Shown piece by piece: positions 8,519-17,471 of a stretch of DNA of 64,000 bases; position 1 is the first letter of the stretch, and each line of letters begins with the position of its first letter. The notes under the pieces are model-generated. The model searched no databases. It had not been told where the DNA came from and worked only from the letters and a program-made list of their open reading frames with translations. The stretch is from an uncultured Christensenella sp. (lineage in GTDB: Bacteria > Bacillota > Clostridia > Christensenellales > UBA3700): positions 343,727 to 407,726 of the forward strand of contig CAJUBA010000001.1 of assembly GCA_910584635.1 (NCBI GenBank), written 5' to 3'. A program made the position numbers and the translations under genes.

Positions 8519-9124
8519 ATGAATAAAAAAATTTCTAGAAGCAAGTGGCTTGCCACTTCCGCTCTTCTTTCCGCAATGGCAAGCGTTCTTATGTTTTGGG
8601 AACTTCCCGTACCGCTTATGCCCCCGTTTATTAAATTGGATTTTTCCTTACTCCCATGTATTATAGGAAGCATCGCGCTTGGACCTACAAGCGGCATAGT
8701 AGTTACTACTATTAAGGAATTGATACATCTTATGATACGCGGAGCAAGTTCCACCGGCGGCGTAGGAAACCTAGCGGATTACTTCACCTGTCTTTGCGTC
8801 GTAATACCATCGGGATTGATTTATAAATTAAAACCGAATATCAAAGGATTAATAGCAGGACTAACCGTAGGCTCAATCTGCTCGGGAGTTTTGTCGGGAC
8901 TCGTATTTAACGCATTAGTAGTTTATCCTCTTTACGATAAATTCATGTTGCCTATGCAACAAATTATTGCAATGTATCAAAAAATCCGTCCGAGCGCGAA
9001 CGGACTTTGGGAAGTGTTGGCGATTTTCAATATGCCGTTTACCTTCCTTAAATGCGCAATTATCAGCATTATAGCAGTCTGCATATCAAAACCTTTAGAA
9101 AGATACGTGCTATATCGCAGATAA
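8519..9124 (+). CDS. ribU: Riboflavin ECF transporter substrate-binding subunit
   Basis: The 201-residue membrane protein has about six hydrophobic helices and the RibU patterns LPVPLMPPFIKLDFSLLP and KELIHLMI..S....G.L.D. It captures riboflavin and works with the shared EcfAAT energising module, which is not in the window. An RFN riboswitch directly upstream confirms the substrate. AAAGGA lies 8 nt before the ATG. Confidence 0.95.
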   Translation: MNKKISRSKWLATSALLSAMASVLMFWELPVPLMPPFIKLDFSLLPCIIGSIALGPTSGIVVTTIKELIHLMIRGASSTGGVGNLADYFTCLCVVIPSGLIYKLKPNIKGLIAGLTVGSICSGVLSGLVFNALVVYPLYDKFMLPMQQIIAMYQKIRPSANGLWEVLAIFNMPFTFLKCAIISIIAVCISKPLERYVLYRR

Positions 9125-9152
9125 ATTAGGCTTATTTATATTCAACAAGAAG

Positions 9153-9509
9153 TCAGCGTCTGACCTTTACGCAGTAAAACAGCGTTTCTATTTCTTTATT
9201 GTCGACATTCGGCTTCTTGTTGAGTTTGCTTATCTCATGAATTATATCCATGTCAAAAGATACGAGTATTTCCTCAAATCCGTAAACTTCGCTAATCGAT
9301 TGTTTTATTTGTTCTTCAAGTTGAGTCCGTTGCGTCCTACTGAATAGCGGTTTTGGAATTACGCCTACAAGCGCGCGATTTTTCCATACCAACGCAACGC
9401 AGTAGTCTACCATGGAATTTTGCGAAACAATGCTTTCTACACCTTGCAACGCTTGATCTTCGTCAATCGCCGCAATATAATTACAATTATTCAAATCAAT
9501 ATCTAACAT
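9153..9509 (-). CDS. Small protein resembling the YhcN/YlaJ sporulation lipoprotein domain
   Basis: The 118-residue protein has the layout of the YhcN/YlaJ domain: a strand with VDYCVALVWKNRALVGV, a helical segment rich in Glu/Gln/Lys, then ILVSFDMDIIHEI, which in that family reads VYVSxDPDFxxRI. Unlike the known spore lipoproteins it has no signal peptide or lipobox. It is convergent with ribU and stands alone. The match is by pattern only. Confidence 0.5.
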   Translation of the reverse strand: MLDIDLNNCNYIAAIDEDQALQGVESIVSQNSMVDYCVALVWKNRALVGVIPKPLFSRTQRTQLEEQIKQSISEVYGFEEILVSFDMDIIHEISKLNKKPNVDNKEIETLFYCVKVRR

Positions 9510-9576
9510 AATTTCCTCCGAACGTACTGTTTATATTTTGGCAAATTCTGTAAGTTTTATACTTGACGCAAAAAAA

Positions 9577-9595
9577 TCCGCGCCTTTCGCGCGGA
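9577..9595 (-). terminator. Terminator after rsfS
   Basis: A 7-bp GC-rich stem (TCCGCGC / GCGCGGA) with 5-nt loop is followed on the minus strand by seven T residues. Confidence 0.85.
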
Positions 9596-9653
9596 CATAA
9601 AGTATTTGTCTATTTTATTATTTAGTCTTTATATATTTTACTCTATAATATTT

Positions 9654-9668
9654 TGAACAATGTTCAAA
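9654..9668. promoter_or_regulatory. 15-bp palindrome copy 3 (downstream of rsfS)
   Basis: TTGAACAATGTTCAA lies between rsfS and its terminator; a degenerate half copy follows at about 9680-9691. Confidence 0.45.
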
Positions 9669-9693
9669 ATACCGATACAACGTTGTTCAACTA

Positions 9694-10038
9694 TTATTCA
9701 TCTACGCCGTAATGCGTAATATTCGCGCCATCCGACCAAAGGTTTTCCAAAGAATACAGTCTTCTTGTTTCCTCATAGAATATGTGAACTATAACATCGC
9801 CGTAGTCAAGCACCGCCCATCTGCCTTCCTGTTTTCCTTCGACTCTCAAAGGTTCGCAGCCTTCTTTTGACATTCCTTCATCTACTATATCTACCAACGC
9901 TTTTACTTGCGTATTCGATCTTGCCGAGCATATAACAAAACAATCCGCTATAACGGTAAGTTTGCTAATATCTACGATTACTATATCTTTCGCCTTCTTT
10001 TCATCAAGCAATTTACAAATCAATTCAACTTTTTCCAT
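9694..10038 (-). CDS. rsfS: Ribosomal silencing factor RsfS
   Basis: The 114-residue protein carries the RsfS signatures IVDISKLTVIADCFVICS, SNTQV and WAVLDYGDVIVHIF. RsfS binds L14 on the large subunit and blocks subunit joining in starvation. It follows the nadD-yqeK fusion after about 50 nt, as in Bacillus. Confidence 0.95.
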   Translation of the reverse strand: MEKVELICKLLDEKKAKDIVIVDISKLTVIADCFVICSARSNTQVKALVDIVDEGMSKEGCEPLRVEGKQEGRWAVLDYGDVIVHIFYEETRRLYSLENLWSDGANITHYGVDE

Positions 10039-10089
10039 AATATCTCCAATTAAATGTTAATGTAATCTTAGCAGAAATAAGCGTTTATG

Positions 10090-11199
10090 TCAATTATTTC
10101 TCAATTCGTCGACCGCTTCCAATGTCAACGGATATATATTTCCGCCTTTTTCTTTCAGAAATTTATATTGCGCAAGCGCGCATGCCTTATATCCTTCATC
10201 CAAAGACTTGTTTATAATACTACGCAATTCCTCGACTTCTTCATAATTCCTGCCCGGCTCCAACATATCCGCGCAAAAAATCAGTTTCTGTAAATCGCTC
10301 ATATTTCTTTTTCCGGTCGTATGATATCTTATCGCATCTAAAACTTCGCTATCTTCAACGCCATACTCTTTATAAGCGATATTCGCGCCCATAAACTGGT
10401 GTTCGACAGGAGTACCGACACTATCCGACGGAACATTAGACGTATCATGTTCTTCACGACAAAGCGCTTTGGCGCAATCATGCAATATCCCTGCAAGCAA
10501 AATCTTATCGTAGTCTAACCCCAATTTAAGGCTATAATTAAGCCCTAACGCATACGAAGCAGTTCTTGAACAATGTTCAAAAGTGTTGCTCGGGATGTTA
10601 TTTTTAAGTTTTTTAATAATATCCGAATACTTACAATACAAGTTGTTGGCTTCTATATATTCGACAACATTCGGATTCAAATTATCGTAAGAACCCAATT
10701 CGACATTGTATCTAATCAACGTAGACGATATGTCCGCCGGCATATATTCGCATACTCTAATATCCGCGCCTTGCCTTGTCCAATAACCAAGAGATTCTTT
10801 GAATTTATCGCTGACGCCGCGAGCAAAAACATACAATGGACATATAGATATTACTTCGCGAGGATTTTTCCATTTATGCAAATCTTCCAGACTGTCGCCG
10901 CCTATTACAAATGCGATATCTCCGTAAATTTCTTTAAGTTGAGGAAGAACTTCGCAAGTATAGCGTTTTCCTTGACCGAACTTCTCAAAATCAGAGATTT
11001 CCACTCTTTCCAAACCCGAAATCGCTATTTTCAGCATATCTATACGTTGTTCAAAAGAAGTCGAACATTCTTTATGCGGCGGATTGACTGACGGCAAAAG
11101 AATAACCGTATCCACGCCTTCCAATGTCAGAAGGTATTTAACTATATTTACATGTTCGTTATGCACGGGATTAAATGCGCCGCCAAAAATAATTTTCAT
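10090..11199 (-). CDS. nadD: Fusion of nicotinate-nucleotide adenylyltransferase (NadD) and YqeK HD-domain phosphatase
   Basis: Residues 1-190 are NadD: GGAFNPVHNEH nucleotidyltransferase loop, LPSVNPPHK, and ISSTLIR near the end. Residues 192-369 are a YqeK-type HD domain with FEHCSRTA, the metal pair ILHDCAK, a VEHQFMGA histidine, YHTTG and FCADMLEP. NadD makes NaAD from NaMN; YqeK enzymes split diadenosine tetraphosphate to ADP. In Bacillus these are neighbouring genes; here they are one frame with no stop and no gap. rsfS follows. Confidence 0.94.
   Translation of the reverse strand: MKIIFGGAFNPVHNEHVNIVKYLLTLEGVDTVILLPSVNPPHKECSTSFEQRIDMLKIAISGLERVEISDFEKFGQGKRYTCEVLPQLKEIYGDIAFVIGGDSLEDLHKWKNPREVISICPLYVFARGVSDKFKESLGYWTRQGADIRVCEYMPADISSTLIRYNVELGSYDNLNPNVVEYIEANNLYCKYSDIIKKLKNNIPSNTFEHCSRTASYALGLNYSLKLGLDYDKILLAGILHDCAKALCREEHDTSNVPSDSVGTPVEHQFMGANIAYKEYGVEDSEVLDAIRYHTTGKRNMSDLQKLIFCADMLEPGRNYEEVEELRSIINKSLDEGYKACALAQYKFLKEKGGNIYPLTLEAVDELRNN
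10566..10580. repeat. 15-bp palindrome copy 4 (inside nadD-yqeK)
   Basis: TTGAACAATGTTCAA lies in the codons for the conserved FEHC segment of the YqeK half. Confidence 0.4.
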
Positions 11200-11286
11200 A
11201 TTCTTATTTTACACAAAATCGCGCGAATTAGCAACGAATCTATATAAATAAAGTATATTAGAAGCAAATTCGGCAATAATTTGCGT

Positions 11287-12027
11287 ATGTCGGTTATTTT
11301 GGATTTATTCTTACTTACAATCATCACTTTCATCGCGTCCTATATCTGCCTGTCGTTTTTGACAATGAGTATAGGCGTTAAATTACTATGCTGCGTTCTC
11401 ATCAGCGTAGTAATCTCTTCATTAGTCAAAAAAATATTATTCAAAAACAACACCCAACAGATAAATTACAGAAAATTTGTTACATACCTTATATGGCAAG
11501 GCGAAGACAAAGCCAAGGAATTGCTATCTAATTTATGCGCAGATTGCGACTTCGAAGATAGAGGCGAATACGTAATCGCCGATGGCAAAGCAATCTTTCT
11601 TTGGACAAAATACGGCGCTATATCCGCAGATACTATAGTAAAGTTTTATCGCTCTTGCAAAAAAGACGGCATTAGCGACGCGTACGTCTTGACTACAAAC
11701 AGCGACAAAAAAATGATGGCGCTCGTAAAAAGTTTTGGCGACGTAACCCTTACCTTTTCGACTTTCAAACCTATTTACAAGAAATTAAAACAACAGGAAA
11801 AACTCCCCGACGACATTCGCGAAAAAATTCCCGCGGCTCAGTTGTTAAAACTGATATTCCACAGCGCTTTTACACGCAAAAACGGATTTAGGTTCGTAGG
11901 AGTAAGTCTTCTTTTGCTTTCAATAAGTTTCTTTACGCCGTTCGGAAAATACTATCTAACTCTCGCGTCGATAAATATAATTCTCGCACTTGTATGCTTA
12001 GTTAAAGCCCTAAAAGATAAAACATAA
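11287..12027 (+). CDS. Membrane protein with internal cytosolic domain, restriction-endonuclease-like (tentative)
   Basis: I do not recognise this protein securely. Two hydrophobic helices in residues 1-50 and two in about 200-245 enclose a soluble region of roughly 140 residues. That region has a WQGEDKAKELLSNL helix, DGKAIFLWTKYGAI and DAYVLTTN, a beta-alpha pattern that recalls Mrr/restriction-endonuclease-like folds, but no clear (D/E)xK pair was fixed. I use the ATG at 11287 rather than TTG at 11281; neither has a good ribosome site. It stands between the divergent nadD fusion and the lysine operon. Confidence 0.6.
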   Translation: MSVILDLFLLTIITFIASYICLSFLTMSIGVKLLCCVLISVVISSLVKKILFKNNTQQINYRKFVTYLIWQGEDKAKELLSNLCADCDFEDRGEYVIADGKAIFLWTKYGAISADTIVKFYRSCKKDGISDAYVLTTNSDKKMMALVKSFGDVTLTFSTFKPIYKKLKQQEKLPDDIREKIPAAQLLKLIFHSAFTRKNGFRFVGVSLLLLSISFFTPFGKYYLTLASINIILALVCLVKALKDKT

Positions 12028-12059
12028 TAATATACGGTAAAAAAACTATTCGGATTCGC

Positions 12060-12088
12060 TTTACATATAATGAATATTATGATAATAT
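12060..12088 (+). promoter_or_regulatory. Promoter of the lysine operon
   Basis: TTTACA (12060-12065), 17-nt spacer and TAATAT (12083-12088) precede the lysine riboswitch by about 9 nt. A second TATAAT at 12066-12071 lacks a matching upstream box. Confidence 0.5.
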
Positions 12089-12096
12089 ATTTTTAA

Positions 12097-12267
12097 GTTT
12101 ACAGAGGCGCAGAATATATCAGTAACGGGATTTGAGCGACAAGACGCCCCCACGAAAGGATATTTTGCCGAAATCATACGCCGATCTTGAACAAGGCGTG
12201 CGGTTGGTTGCTACGGTGAACAACCCTGCAACTGTCATCTTGAAATGTCGAGGTGAAGCGCTTAAAC
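12097..12267 (+). ncRNA. Lysine riboswitch (L box)
   Basis: The leader shows the L-box blocks in order: GAGGCGC, AGTAAC, GAAAGGATATTTTGCCGAA, an extended hairpin arm, ACTGTCAT and GAGGTGAAGCGC. A GTTTA/TAAAC pairing (12097-12101 with 12263-12267) closes the base. It stands before asd-dapA-dapB and is followed by an intrinsic terminator, which fits transcription attenuation by lysine. Confidence 0.88.
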
Positions 12268-12299
12268 GGACAGAATATTTAATAATTTGTCTATTTATT

Positions 12300-12328
12300 A
12301 TGCTTTACGACCTCGTAAAGCATTTTTT
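12300..12328 (+). terminator. Riboswitch-controlled terminator before asd
   Basis: An 11-bp stem (ATGCTTTACGA / TCGTAAAGCAT) with a 2-nt apex is followed by a six-T run, 68 nt before the asd start. Confidence 0.85.
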
Positions 12329-12395
12329 GATTCCCTCCAAAACTATACAAAGAGAAATAAATTTTGAGTACAGACTCATATACAAGGAGATATTT

Positions 12396-13415
12396 ATGAA
12401 AAAGTACAACGTCGCCGTCGTAGGCGCGACCGGCATGGTAGGAAACAAATTTTTGGAAGTATTGACCGAAAAACAACTTCCCGTAGAAAATTATTATCTT
12501 TTTGCTTCGGCAAAAAGCGCGGGCAAAGTAATCGACTTTATGGGCAAACCCCATACCGTAATCGAATTAACGGAAGAAAACGTAAAATCGCACAAAGTAG
12601 ACATCGCTCTATTCAGCGCGGGCGGTTCGACAAGCGCGAAGTTCGCTCCGGTATTCGCTAAATGCGGCGCGGTTGTAATCGACAATTCCAGCCAATGGAG
12701 AATGGATCCGACGGTTCCGCTCGTAGTTCCCGAAGTAAATCCGCAGGATATTGATTGGAACAACGGCATTATCGCAAACCCCAACTGCTCTACTATCCAG
12801 GCTATGGTCGCTTTGAAGCCTTTGAAGGAAAAATACGGTATCAAAAGAGTTATTTACAGCACATATCAAGCGGTAAGCGGCGCGGGCGTTGCGGGATATA
12901 ACGATCTTCTCGACGGACTCAAAGCGTTTGTAAACGGCGAAGACTACGCTACGAAGAAATTCCCGTATCAAATCGCAAACAACTGTATCCCCCATATCGA
13001 CGTATTCCTCGAAAACGGTTATACCAAAGAAGAAGAAAAAATGATAAAGGAAACCAAAAAGATTTTGGGCGATCAGAATATGAAAGTTACCGCGACTACC
13101 GTTAGAGTTCCGGTACTCAACTCACACTCCGAATCTATTAACATAGAATTCGAAAAGCCTTGCACAAAGGAAGGTATTATTCAGGCGTTGAAATCGCAAA
13201 AAGGCATCGTAGTATGCGACGATGTGGCGAATAACGTATATCCTATGCCTAAAGATACTACCGGTCATGACGAGGTCTACGTAGGACGTATACGTATCGA
13301 CGACACCGTCGAAAGCGGATGCAACTTGTGGGTAGTAGCGGACAATATCCGTAAAGGCGCGGCAAGCAACGCCGTTCAAATCGCTCAATACATGATCGAA
13401 AACGGAAAAATCTAA
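12396..13415 (+). CDS. asd: Aspartate-semialdehyde dehydrogenase
   Basis: The 339-residue enzyme has the NADP loop GATGMVG, the catalytic cysteine in NPNCSTIQ (C131), and RVPVLNSHSESI. It reduces aspartyl phosphate to the semialdehyde that feeds lysine, threonine and methionine. A longer open frame from 12132 runs through the lysine riboswitch and its terminator and is not real; AAGGAGA lies 5 nt before the ATG at 12396. First gene of asd-dapA-dapB. Confidence 0.97.
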   Translation: MKKYNVAVVGATGMVGNKFLEVLTEKQLPVENYYLFASAKSAGKVIDFMGKPHTVIELTEENVKSHKVDIALFSAGGSTSAKFAPVFAKCGAVVIDNSSQWRMDPTVPLVVPEVNPQDIDWNNGIIANPNCSTIQAMVALKPLKEKYGIKRVIYSTYQAVSGAGVAGYNDLLDGLKAFVNGEDYATKKFPYQIANNCIPHIDVFLENGYTKEEEKMIKETKKILGDQNMKVTATTVRVPVLNSHSESINIEFEKPCTKEGIIQALKSQKGIVVCDDVANNVYPMPKDTTGHDEVYVGRIRIDDTVESGCNLWVVADNIRKGAASNAVQIAQYMIENGKI

Positions 13416-13430
13416 ATTAGAGGAACAACT

Positions 13431-14309
13431 ATGTTTGAAGGTACTTATACCGCGATAATCACCCCGTTTTCAAAGACGGGCGTAGATTATGAAAGTTTTG
13501 AAAAATTGATAGAAAGTCAAATTGCGGGCGGAATCAACGGTCTTGTCTTTATCGGCACGACCGGAGAACCCGCTACAATGACTTCCAAAGAAAAAGACGA
13601 ATTGCGCGCTTTCGCTTTGAAGAAAGTAAATAAGCGCGTCCCCGTCATTTTCGGCACGGGTTGCAACTGTACGCAAACGGCTGTAGATAATTCCGTAACG
13701 GCGCAAAAAGAAGGCGCAGACGGAATATTGGTGGTATCGCCATACTATAATAAATGCACGCAAAACGGACTTTTCTTACATTACAGCGCAATCGCGGAGA
13801 AATGCTCCCTGCCTATGATAATCTACAACGTACCGGGAAGAACAGGCGTGAACATACTGCCCGAAACGGCGGGAAAACTCGCTCATGAAATTCCCACTAT
13901 CGTAGGAATAAAAGAAGCGTGCGGAAATTTAGAGCAAATAGCAAAGACGGCGGAAAACATCAAAGGCACTAATTTGCAACTTATGAGCGGCGACGACAAA
14001 CTCGCGGTTGACATCGCAAGACTTGGCGGAACTACCCTTATCTCCGTTGCAAGCAACGCTCTCCCGAAAGAGTTTACGCAGATTATGGCGTACGCCAACG
14101 CGGGAAGATTTGACGAAGCCGACGCTTTGTATTCAAAGTACGACAGGCTTGTGGATTTGCTTTTCAGCGAAGTCAACCCAATACCTATCAAGTACGCTTG
14201 CTCGCAACTAGGTCTTTGTCAAAACGTCTTGCGACTGCCTTTGACCTCTATGAGCGAAGACAAAGCGCAAATACTGCGCGCGGAAATGCAAAGACTTCAA
14301 ATTATATAA
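13431..14309 (+). CDS. dapA: 4-hydroxy-tetrahydrodipicolinate synthase
   Basis: The 292-residue TIM-barrel lyase has GTTGEPATM, the catalytic tyrosine in IIYNVPGRTG (Y132) and the Schiff-base lysine in IVGIKEACGN (K161). It condenses pyruvate with aspartate semialdehyde. It is 15 nt behind asd with an AGAGGA ribosome site. Confidence 0.97.
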   Translation: MFEGTYTAIITPFSKTGVDYESFEKLIESQIAGGINGLVFIGTTGEPATMTSKEKDELRAFALKKVNKRVPVIFGTGCNCTQTAVDNSVTAQKEGADGILVVSPYYNKCTQNGLFLHYSAIAEKCSLPMIIYNVPGRTGVNILPETAGKLAHEIPTIVGIKEACGNLEQIAKTAENIKGTNLQLMSGDDKLAVDIARLGGTTLISVASNALPKEFTQIMAYANAGRFDEADALYSKYDRLVDLLFSEVNPIPIKYACSQLGLCQNVLRLPLTSMSEDKAQILRAEMQRLQII

Positions 14310-14322
14310 TATAGGTGATTTT

Positions 14323-15075
14323 ATGATAAAAGTATTGATTTGGGGAATTGGCGGAAGAATGGGCAAAAACATTCTCGAAGGAATCTCGGCGTTTGAAAAC
14401 GTAGAGGCAGTCGGAGGCGTAGACAGATACGCAGACCCGTCGCAATTCAAATTACCCGTTTTCAAAAGCGGTAAAGAAATAAACGTCGACGCCGACGTAA
14501 TAATCGACTTTTCCCGCCCCGACGCGCTTGACGAGATTTTGGAATACGCGCTTGCGCATAAATGCGGAATAATGCTCGCTACGACGGGTTATTCGGAAAA
14601 ACAGCAACAAATGATTGACGACGCGTCAAAAAGCATAGCGGTCTTCCAATCGAGCAATATGTCTTTGGGAGTAAATCTTTTGATAGAATTATGCAAAAAG
14701 GCTTCTGAATTTCTAGGAGAAAAATACGACATAGAAATCATTGAGCAGCACCATAACCAAAAAGTAGATTCTCCGTCGGGAACCGCTCTTTCTATCGCAA
14801 ACGCTATAAACGAAGAATTTGACGATTCCAAAGAATTTGTCTACGGCAGGCACGACAAAAACTGTCGTCGCAAAGAAAAAGAAATAGGAATTCACGCAGT
14901 AAGAGGCGGAACTATCGTCGGAAAGCATGACGTATTGTTTATAGGCAAAGACGAAGTTATCACTATCTCTCACGAAGCGCAATCAAGAGCCGTTTTCGCG
15001 CAAGGAGCGATACGCGCCGCAATATTCCTCTCTTCTAAGGAATCAGGCAAATATTCCATGAAAGATATGTTCTAA
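14323..15075 (+). CDS. dapB: 4-hydroxy-tetrahydrodipicolinate reductase
   Basis: The 250-residue enzyme has the dinucleotide loop GIGGRMGKN and the active-site EIIEQHHNQKVDSPSGTA. It follows dapA after 13 nt and completes the three-gene lysine operon. No further lysine genes follow; a terminator lies 33 nt after the stop. Confidence 0.97.
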   Translation: MIKVLIWGIGGRMGKNILEGISAFENVEAVGGVDRYADPSQFKLPVFKSGKEINVDADVIIDFSRPDALDEILEYALAHKCGIMLATTGYSEKQQQMIDDASKSIAVFQSSNMSLGVNLLIELCKKASEFLGEKYDIEIIEQHHNQKVDSPSGTALSIANAINEEFDDSKEFVYGRHDKNCRRKEKEIGIHAVRGGTIVGKHDVLFIGKDEVITISHEAQSRAVFAQGAIRAAIFLSSKESGKYSMKDMF

Positions 15076-15107
15076 GGCAAAACATAACTAAGTAATACGT
15101 TAAAACG

Positions 15108-15135
15108 AAAACGCGTCTAAAGGCGCGTTTTTTCT
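15108..15135 (+). terminator. Terminator of the asd-dapA-dapB operon
   Basis: AAAACGCG pairs with CGCGTTTT across an 8-nt loop and is followed by a T run. Confidence 0.85.
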
Positions 15136-15154
15136 TGTTTCCGACAAGCGTATT

Positions 15155-15270
15155 TCCGACCAAACGCGAAATCTACACCGCGTTTCAATTTCGGTCGGAC
15201 TCTTTAATTATATTGATTTTTTATTACACTAGATATTTCGACTTCGCTTCACTTTGCTCAATATGACGGG
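15155..15270. repeat. Intergenic repeat locus 1: one 45-bp hairpin unit and one 41-bp unit
   Basis: Unit B (15155-15199) starts TCCGACCAAA and ends GGTCGGA. Unit A (15230-15270) starts TAGATATTTCGACTTCGC and ends CAATATGACGGG. The same two units recur at 46.2-46.6 kb and 62.35-62.42 kb. The locus fills most of the 283-bp gap between dapB and the ABC-2 permease; no gene is seen. Confidence 0.8.
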
Positions 15271-15358
15271 TAAATAGGCTTTTATCTGCACTCTCAACAT
15301 ACAAATAAATGGTTACGCATATTCTCCATATACAAGAGAATTTGCAAAGTTAATACAT

Positions 15359-16384
15359 TTACACTTCCAACTTATTAAATCGCTTATAGGATATATACAT
15401 GAACGCCGCGCCCCATATCAAGGTTATCGGAATCATTGTCCAAAGCGACATGCCCTTAAATGCCGGACCTGTCGCCGAGAATGCGCTCATCCAATCCAAA
15501 TTGGATAAAAATCCTACGTAACCTACGTATCCCACGGCAAGCAACTGTTCCGCAAGAAGACCTACGTCAAATCCTATAAATACCAATCCCAATACCAACG
15601 CTTTATTATTTGTTTTACAAAGCGAACAAATAAACATACTTGCTTGCACAATCATGAATATTGTTATCGACTTAAAGAACAGCCCCAACATCAACGCTCC
15701 TAAAGCGGACGTCATAAACACGTCTTTCGCGCGCATTAACAACAATACTTTCGGCGCGGTTGCTCCGAATACAATTACTCCCAACAAAAAGGAAAGTATG
15801 AACGACGCTATTAAAAACGCTTCCGCTACCAAAAATACGCTAAGCCATTTTGCAGTAAAGAATTTGTTTTTGTTTATAGGACGGATAAACTGCATTTTCA
15901 GCGCTCCGCTGGAATACTCTCCTGTCGTGGCGCGACAGCACGCTACAACTATGAATATCAAAAGAATAGACATGACGGTTGACATACTTGTTTCCGTGAA
16001 AGCGTAGAAATTGAACTCAAACATATTACCGACGCCGTAAGTCGTTACGCCGTTTGGCGCAATGCCGTTTTCGTTGAGATATTCATACATGGTAAGTTGA
16101 GATTTTAATCCGTAAAGAGTTTTATCCGGAAGCAATTTATTCAACCATGTTTGATTTTCTTCAAAAGCGGAAATCTGATTTTTCAGCGATTCTATAACAG
16201 CCGCGCTTCCGCCCGCTCCGTTGACTCCGCCGATTGACGAGTCTTTTAATACGCCTTTCAAAATCGCGCTGAAAACTGCCGTCGCGATTATGATTACTAC
16301 CAAAGCAATCGCCAGTTTGAGCAAAGTTTTCTTTCTGTTGACTTTATACATTTCGCAAGAAAACATATCTTTGAATCCCGTCAT
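15359..16384 (-). CDS. ABC-2 type transporter permease
   Basis: The 341-residue protein has one N-terminal helix (about 23-45), a soluble loop of about 100 residues and then five or more helices from residue 130 on, the ABC-2 layout with a large first extracellular loop. It overlaps the ATPase gene by 4 nt. With that subunit it forms a membrane exporter; the substrate cannot be told. Confidence 0.85.
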   Translation of the reverse strand: MTGFKDMFSCEMYKVNRKKTLLKLAIALVVIIIATAVFSAILKGVLKDSSIGGVNGAGGSAAVIESLKNQISAFEENQTWLNKLLPDKTLYGLKSQLTMYEYLNENGIAPNGVTTYGVGNMFEFNFYAFTETSMSTVMSILLIFIVVACCRATTGEYSSGALKMQFIRPINKNKFFTAKWLSVFLVAEAFLIASFILSFLLGVIVFGATAPKVLLLMRAKDVFMTSALGALMLGLFFKSITIFMIVQASMFICSLCKTNNKALVLGLVFIGFDVGLLAEQLLAVGYVGYVGFLSNLDWMSAFSATGPAFKGMSLWTMIPITLIWGAAFMYISYKRFNKLEV

Positions 16385-17304
16385 CTCGACACCTCCTTAT
16401 AAAGATCTTCAAGCGTACGCTTTATCTTTGTTACGGAATAGACGTTCACGCCCGTATTTACAAGCGTGGTAACAATCTCGCTCATTGTAGGCTGGTCCGC
16501 AATCACTATAAGCACGTCGCCTTCCCTTTTGCATTTCAAGCCTTTGCTCTCTATTACATTTTCTGCGGTTATCGGGTCGGAACACTCCAAAGAGAATTTT
16601 CTGTAAGAGTCTACGCCGTAATTGACTTCTTCCATACTCTTGACCGCCTTTATCTCGCCGTTAGCCATAAACGCTACTCTGTCGCATACTTGTTGCATTT
16701 CGCTTAATATATGCGAAGATATGATGATAGTCGTACCCATTTGCTTTTTGAGGTCAACGAAAAGTTCTCGCATTTGAGCGATGCCCGACGGGTCCAATCC
16801 GTTTGTCGGCTCGTCCAACAACAGTACCGAAGGATTGTGCATAATAGCCTGCGCTATGCCCAAACGCTGTTTCATACCCAATGAATAAGTCCTGAATCTA
16901 CTGTTGATTCTATCGCTGAGTCCTACAAGATCTACGACCGCTTTAAGTCTTTCGTCGGATATTCCGCCTTGAAGTTTCGCATAGTATTTGAGATTCTCCC
17001 AACCTGTGTAATCTGCAAACAACGTCGGCGCTTCAACAAGCGCGCCAACGCTTGCCAGCGCCTTTTCACGCGATTTGACAATATCGTAACCGCCTACCGT
17101 AATAGAACCGCTGTCCATAGGCGCTAGTCCGAGTATGAGTTTGATAAGCGTAGTCTTACCCGCGCCGTTCGAACCCAATAAACCCAGTATTTCGCCTTCT
17201 TCGATTTCAAGCGAAGCGTTTGATACCGCTTTGACTACCGAGCCTTTGTTCCTGCCTTTGAGAGCGTACGTTTTGGACACGTTCTCGATTTCTATAATTT
17301 TCAT
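16381..17304 (-). CDS. ABC transporter ATP-binding protein
   Basis: Walker A GSNGAGKTTL, signature YSLGMKQRLGI, Walker B VLLLDEPTNGLDP and the switch histidine in IIISSHIL are all present. The C-terminal 80 residues resemble the DUF4162-type tail of CcmA/NatA-like ATPases. A frame from 17367 adds 21 Arg/Lys-rich residues; I start at the ATG at 17302-17304, which has GGAGAG before it. ATGA overlap with the permease. Confidence 0.93.
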   Translation of the reverse strand: MKIIEIENVSKTYALKGRNKGSVVKAVSNASLEIEEGEILGLLGSNGAGKTTLIKLILGLAPMDSGSITVGGYDIVKSREKALASVGALVEAPTLFADYTGWENLKYYAKLQGGISDERLKAVVDLVGLSDRINSRFRTYSLGMKQRLGIAQAIMHNPSVLLLDEPTNGLDPSGIAQMRELFVDLKKQMGTTIIISSHILSEMQQVCDRVAFMANGEIKAVKSMEEVNYGVDSYRKFSLECSDPITAENVIESKGLKCKREGDVLIVIADQPTMSEIVTTLVNTGVNVYSVTKIKRTLEDLYKEVSR

Positions 17305-17380
17305 ATCTCTCCGTTTTCGACTTTTGTGCAAGCGACTTTTACGCACACAATATTTTGTGGTTTTCAAAATCCAAGTCGAA

Positions 17381-17409
17381 TTGTCTTTTTATTTTTTAAT
17401 TTATATGAT
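17381..17409 (+). promoter_or_regulatory. Probable dnaD promoter
   Basis: TTGTCT (17381-17386), 17-nt spacer, TATGAT (17404-17409), in the divergent gap before dnaD. Confidence 0.45.
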
Positions 17410-17471
17410 ATATTATATTATGATTTAATTTTAGTCTAACATACTTTGCAATAAATTTCAAGGAGTAATAT

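Noticed and set aside
12132..12395. Extended N-terminus for asd
   Set aside because: The upstream frame runs through the lysine riboswitch and its terminator; the true start has a good ribosome site at 12384-12390.
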